From assembly GCF_900107235.1 (NCBI RefSeq), contig NZ_FNPF01000016.1:36717-100716 (forward strand): DNA of 64,000 nt. The letters are read 5' to 3'. Below are positions 63,366-64,000 of the stretch, one piece after another. Position numbers and translations under genes: made by a program. Origin of the DNA: Citreimonas salinaria. Lineage in GTDB: Bacteria; Pseudomonadota; Alphaproteobacteria; Rhodobacterales; Rhodobacteraceae. Below the pieces are notes generated by a model that saw nothing but the letters and a program-made list of their open reading frames with translations, ran no database searches and had not been told where the DNA came from. Every line of letters starts with the position of its first letter. The stretch's first letter is position 1.

Positions 63366-63410
63366 AACGGTCTCGAAAACCGTTACTCGGAGGTTCGAAC
63401 CCCTCCCCAC
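63366..63410 (+). pseudogene. tRNA-Ser(CGA)-like 3' fragment (decayed)
   Basis: AACGGT (63366-63371), 7-nt loop CTCGAAA and ACCGTT (63379-63384) form an anticodon arm with T33, anticodon CGA and A37. A T-arm-like GGAGG-TTCGAAC-CCCTCC (63389-63406) follows, one base too long on the 3' side, and then CCACCTG, like an acceptor strand. The D-arm, 5' acceptor strand and long variable arm of a serine tRNA are missing, so it cannot be functional. Confidence 0.45.
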
Positions 63411-63790
63411 CTGTAGCATCAAGCCGAAGCTCAACGTCGGCTGGGCGGTCTCCAAGTCTTTCGCGGCGGCGACGCGATCGCTGCCGCCCCCGCCGAGCCG
63501 CCCGTCACGAAAGGCAGAAAGCGGACTTGCGGTGGCGCGGCGTGGCAGGCGCAGCATGGCATCCGACGCCGGACGTTCGACGGCGCCATAGAAGTCTCGC
63601 CGGTAGCTCGGTGGTCCTTGCCGCACTCCCTTGCACGCCCGACCGTCCAACGGCACCATACTGAAATCTCGTGCACGGGGGAACAGCGACCCGCGCAGGG
63701 ATGTTCCCAAAGCAGTGAGTCAGACGCACGCGCCCGTCACCGGCGGTCGGGCACGGCCGCAAGCCTCGCCTCCTTGGTCCGGGACGCCGC

Positions 63791-64000
63791 ATGAAGCTCC
63801 TTGTCAGACTGCGCCAGCTCGCGCTCCAGATGTGGTTCCTGCCGGCGGTCCTCTCGCTCGCGGCGCTGGCGACGGTGGCGGCGGCGCACTATTCCGCCGC
63901 CTTGTTGCCGCAGGACCTGCCGGTGGACATACCGGAAAGCGCGACGCAGACCATCCTGACCATCGTCGCGACCAGCATGCTTACCGTGGCGACCTTCGCC
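63791..64000 (+). CDS. DUF2254 family membrane protein, N-terminal part (runs off window)
   Basis: The first 70 codons of a gene that continues beyond the window. A basic start (MKLLVRLRQLALQMWFLPA) leads into a transmembrane helix, then a periplasmic loop (SAALLPQDLPVDIPESATQT) and a second helix (ILTIVATSMLTVATFA). This pattern and spacing match the DUF2254 predicted membrane protein family, usually about 400-450 residues. Function unknown. No strong ribosome site is visible. Confidence 0.75.
   Translation, partial: MKLLVRLRQLALQMWFLPAVLSLAALATVAAAHYSAALLPQDLPVDIPESATQTILTIVATSMLTVATFA

Larger units (their letters stand above)
62887..63790. other. 900-nt region without a convincing gene
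   Basis: Open frames of 60-146 codons occur here on both strands, but none has a good ribosome site, family resemblance or codon bias typical of the window. The region holds the palindrome at 62906-62920, a tRNA-Ser-like fragment (63366-63410) and a loose 27-30 nt direct repeat (63572-63598 and 63641-63670). It may be a decayed insertion or island boundary. Confidence 0.5.

Noticed and set aside
63270..63710. 146-codon minus-strand frame in the gene-free region
   Set aside because: It crosses the tRNA-like fragment and the loose direct repeat, has no ribosome site and no recognisable domain.

Overview
The window is GC-rich (close to 70% by eye) chromosomal DNA of an alphaproteobacterium, most likely of the Rhodobacterales (Roseobacter/Rhodobacter group). 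The evidence is the class I lysyl-tRNA synthetase, TauE/TIGR02186 pair, TRAP-TAXI system, Irr-type and CtrA-type DNA motifs, and the style of the intergenic repeats. No phage block, transposase, CRISPR array or rRNA gene was seen. Genes are tightly packed, often with ATGA or TGATG overlaps.

Layout. 1-10.1 kb (minus): a branched-chain-amino-acid-type (Liv) ABC transporter with two CoA ligases, one fatty-acyl type and one divergent PaaK type, a small unknown protein and a caspase-like protein that lacks catalytic residues. Diverging from it (10.3-13.0 kb, plus) is a PAS hybrid histidine kinase with an OmpR-type regulator, which probably senses the transported compound. 13-18.2 kb: an M20 amidohydrolase, IlvE-like aminotransferase, UspA, ClbS/DfsB protein, Nfu iron-sulfur protein behind an Irr-box-like site, TsaB and RimI. 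18.3-23.4 kb: a complete BMP-family (nucleoside-type) ABC importer. 23.5-25.6 kb: TauE, TIGR02186 protein and a thioesterase. 25.9-34.9 kb: UvrC, pteridine-reductase-like SDR, CaCA antiporter, a 53-residue Cys-rich protein, SppA/SohB peptidase, PriA, transaldolase-like FSA and a kinase-fold protein. 34.9-39.2 kb: an orphan ParA and an outer-membrane barrel diverging from a perfect CtrA motif, a beta-helix spike-like protein, and a DUF4864 gene whose ribosome binding site lies in a hairpin. 39.3-45.5 kb: LysS, TerB, DacB, NadD, EttA.

45.5-47.0 kb is a small AT-rich patch with one unrecognised gene, a 42-residue basic ORF and the second copy of a palindromic repeat, ahead of a cold-shock gene with a clear terminator. 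47.3-52.6 kb: sirtuin, PCuAC copper chaperone, ribosomal protein L28, MeaB, HrpB. 52.6-58.2 kb (minus): TRAP-TAXI transporter, UspA and class III aminotransferase operon. 58.3-62.9 kb (minus): the most unusual cluster, a two-gene unit of flavin-split-barrel proteins, one fused to GAF and winged-helix domains, next to a berberine-bridge-type flavoprotein and a secreted HxDxHFY protein. 62.9-63.8 kb has no convincing gene but holds a tRNA-Ser(CGA)-like remnant. The window closes in the start of a DUF2254 membrane protein.

Many long antisense open frames exist because of the extreme GC content; they are treated as artefacts. Functional assignments rest on motif and family recognition by eye, not on database searches.
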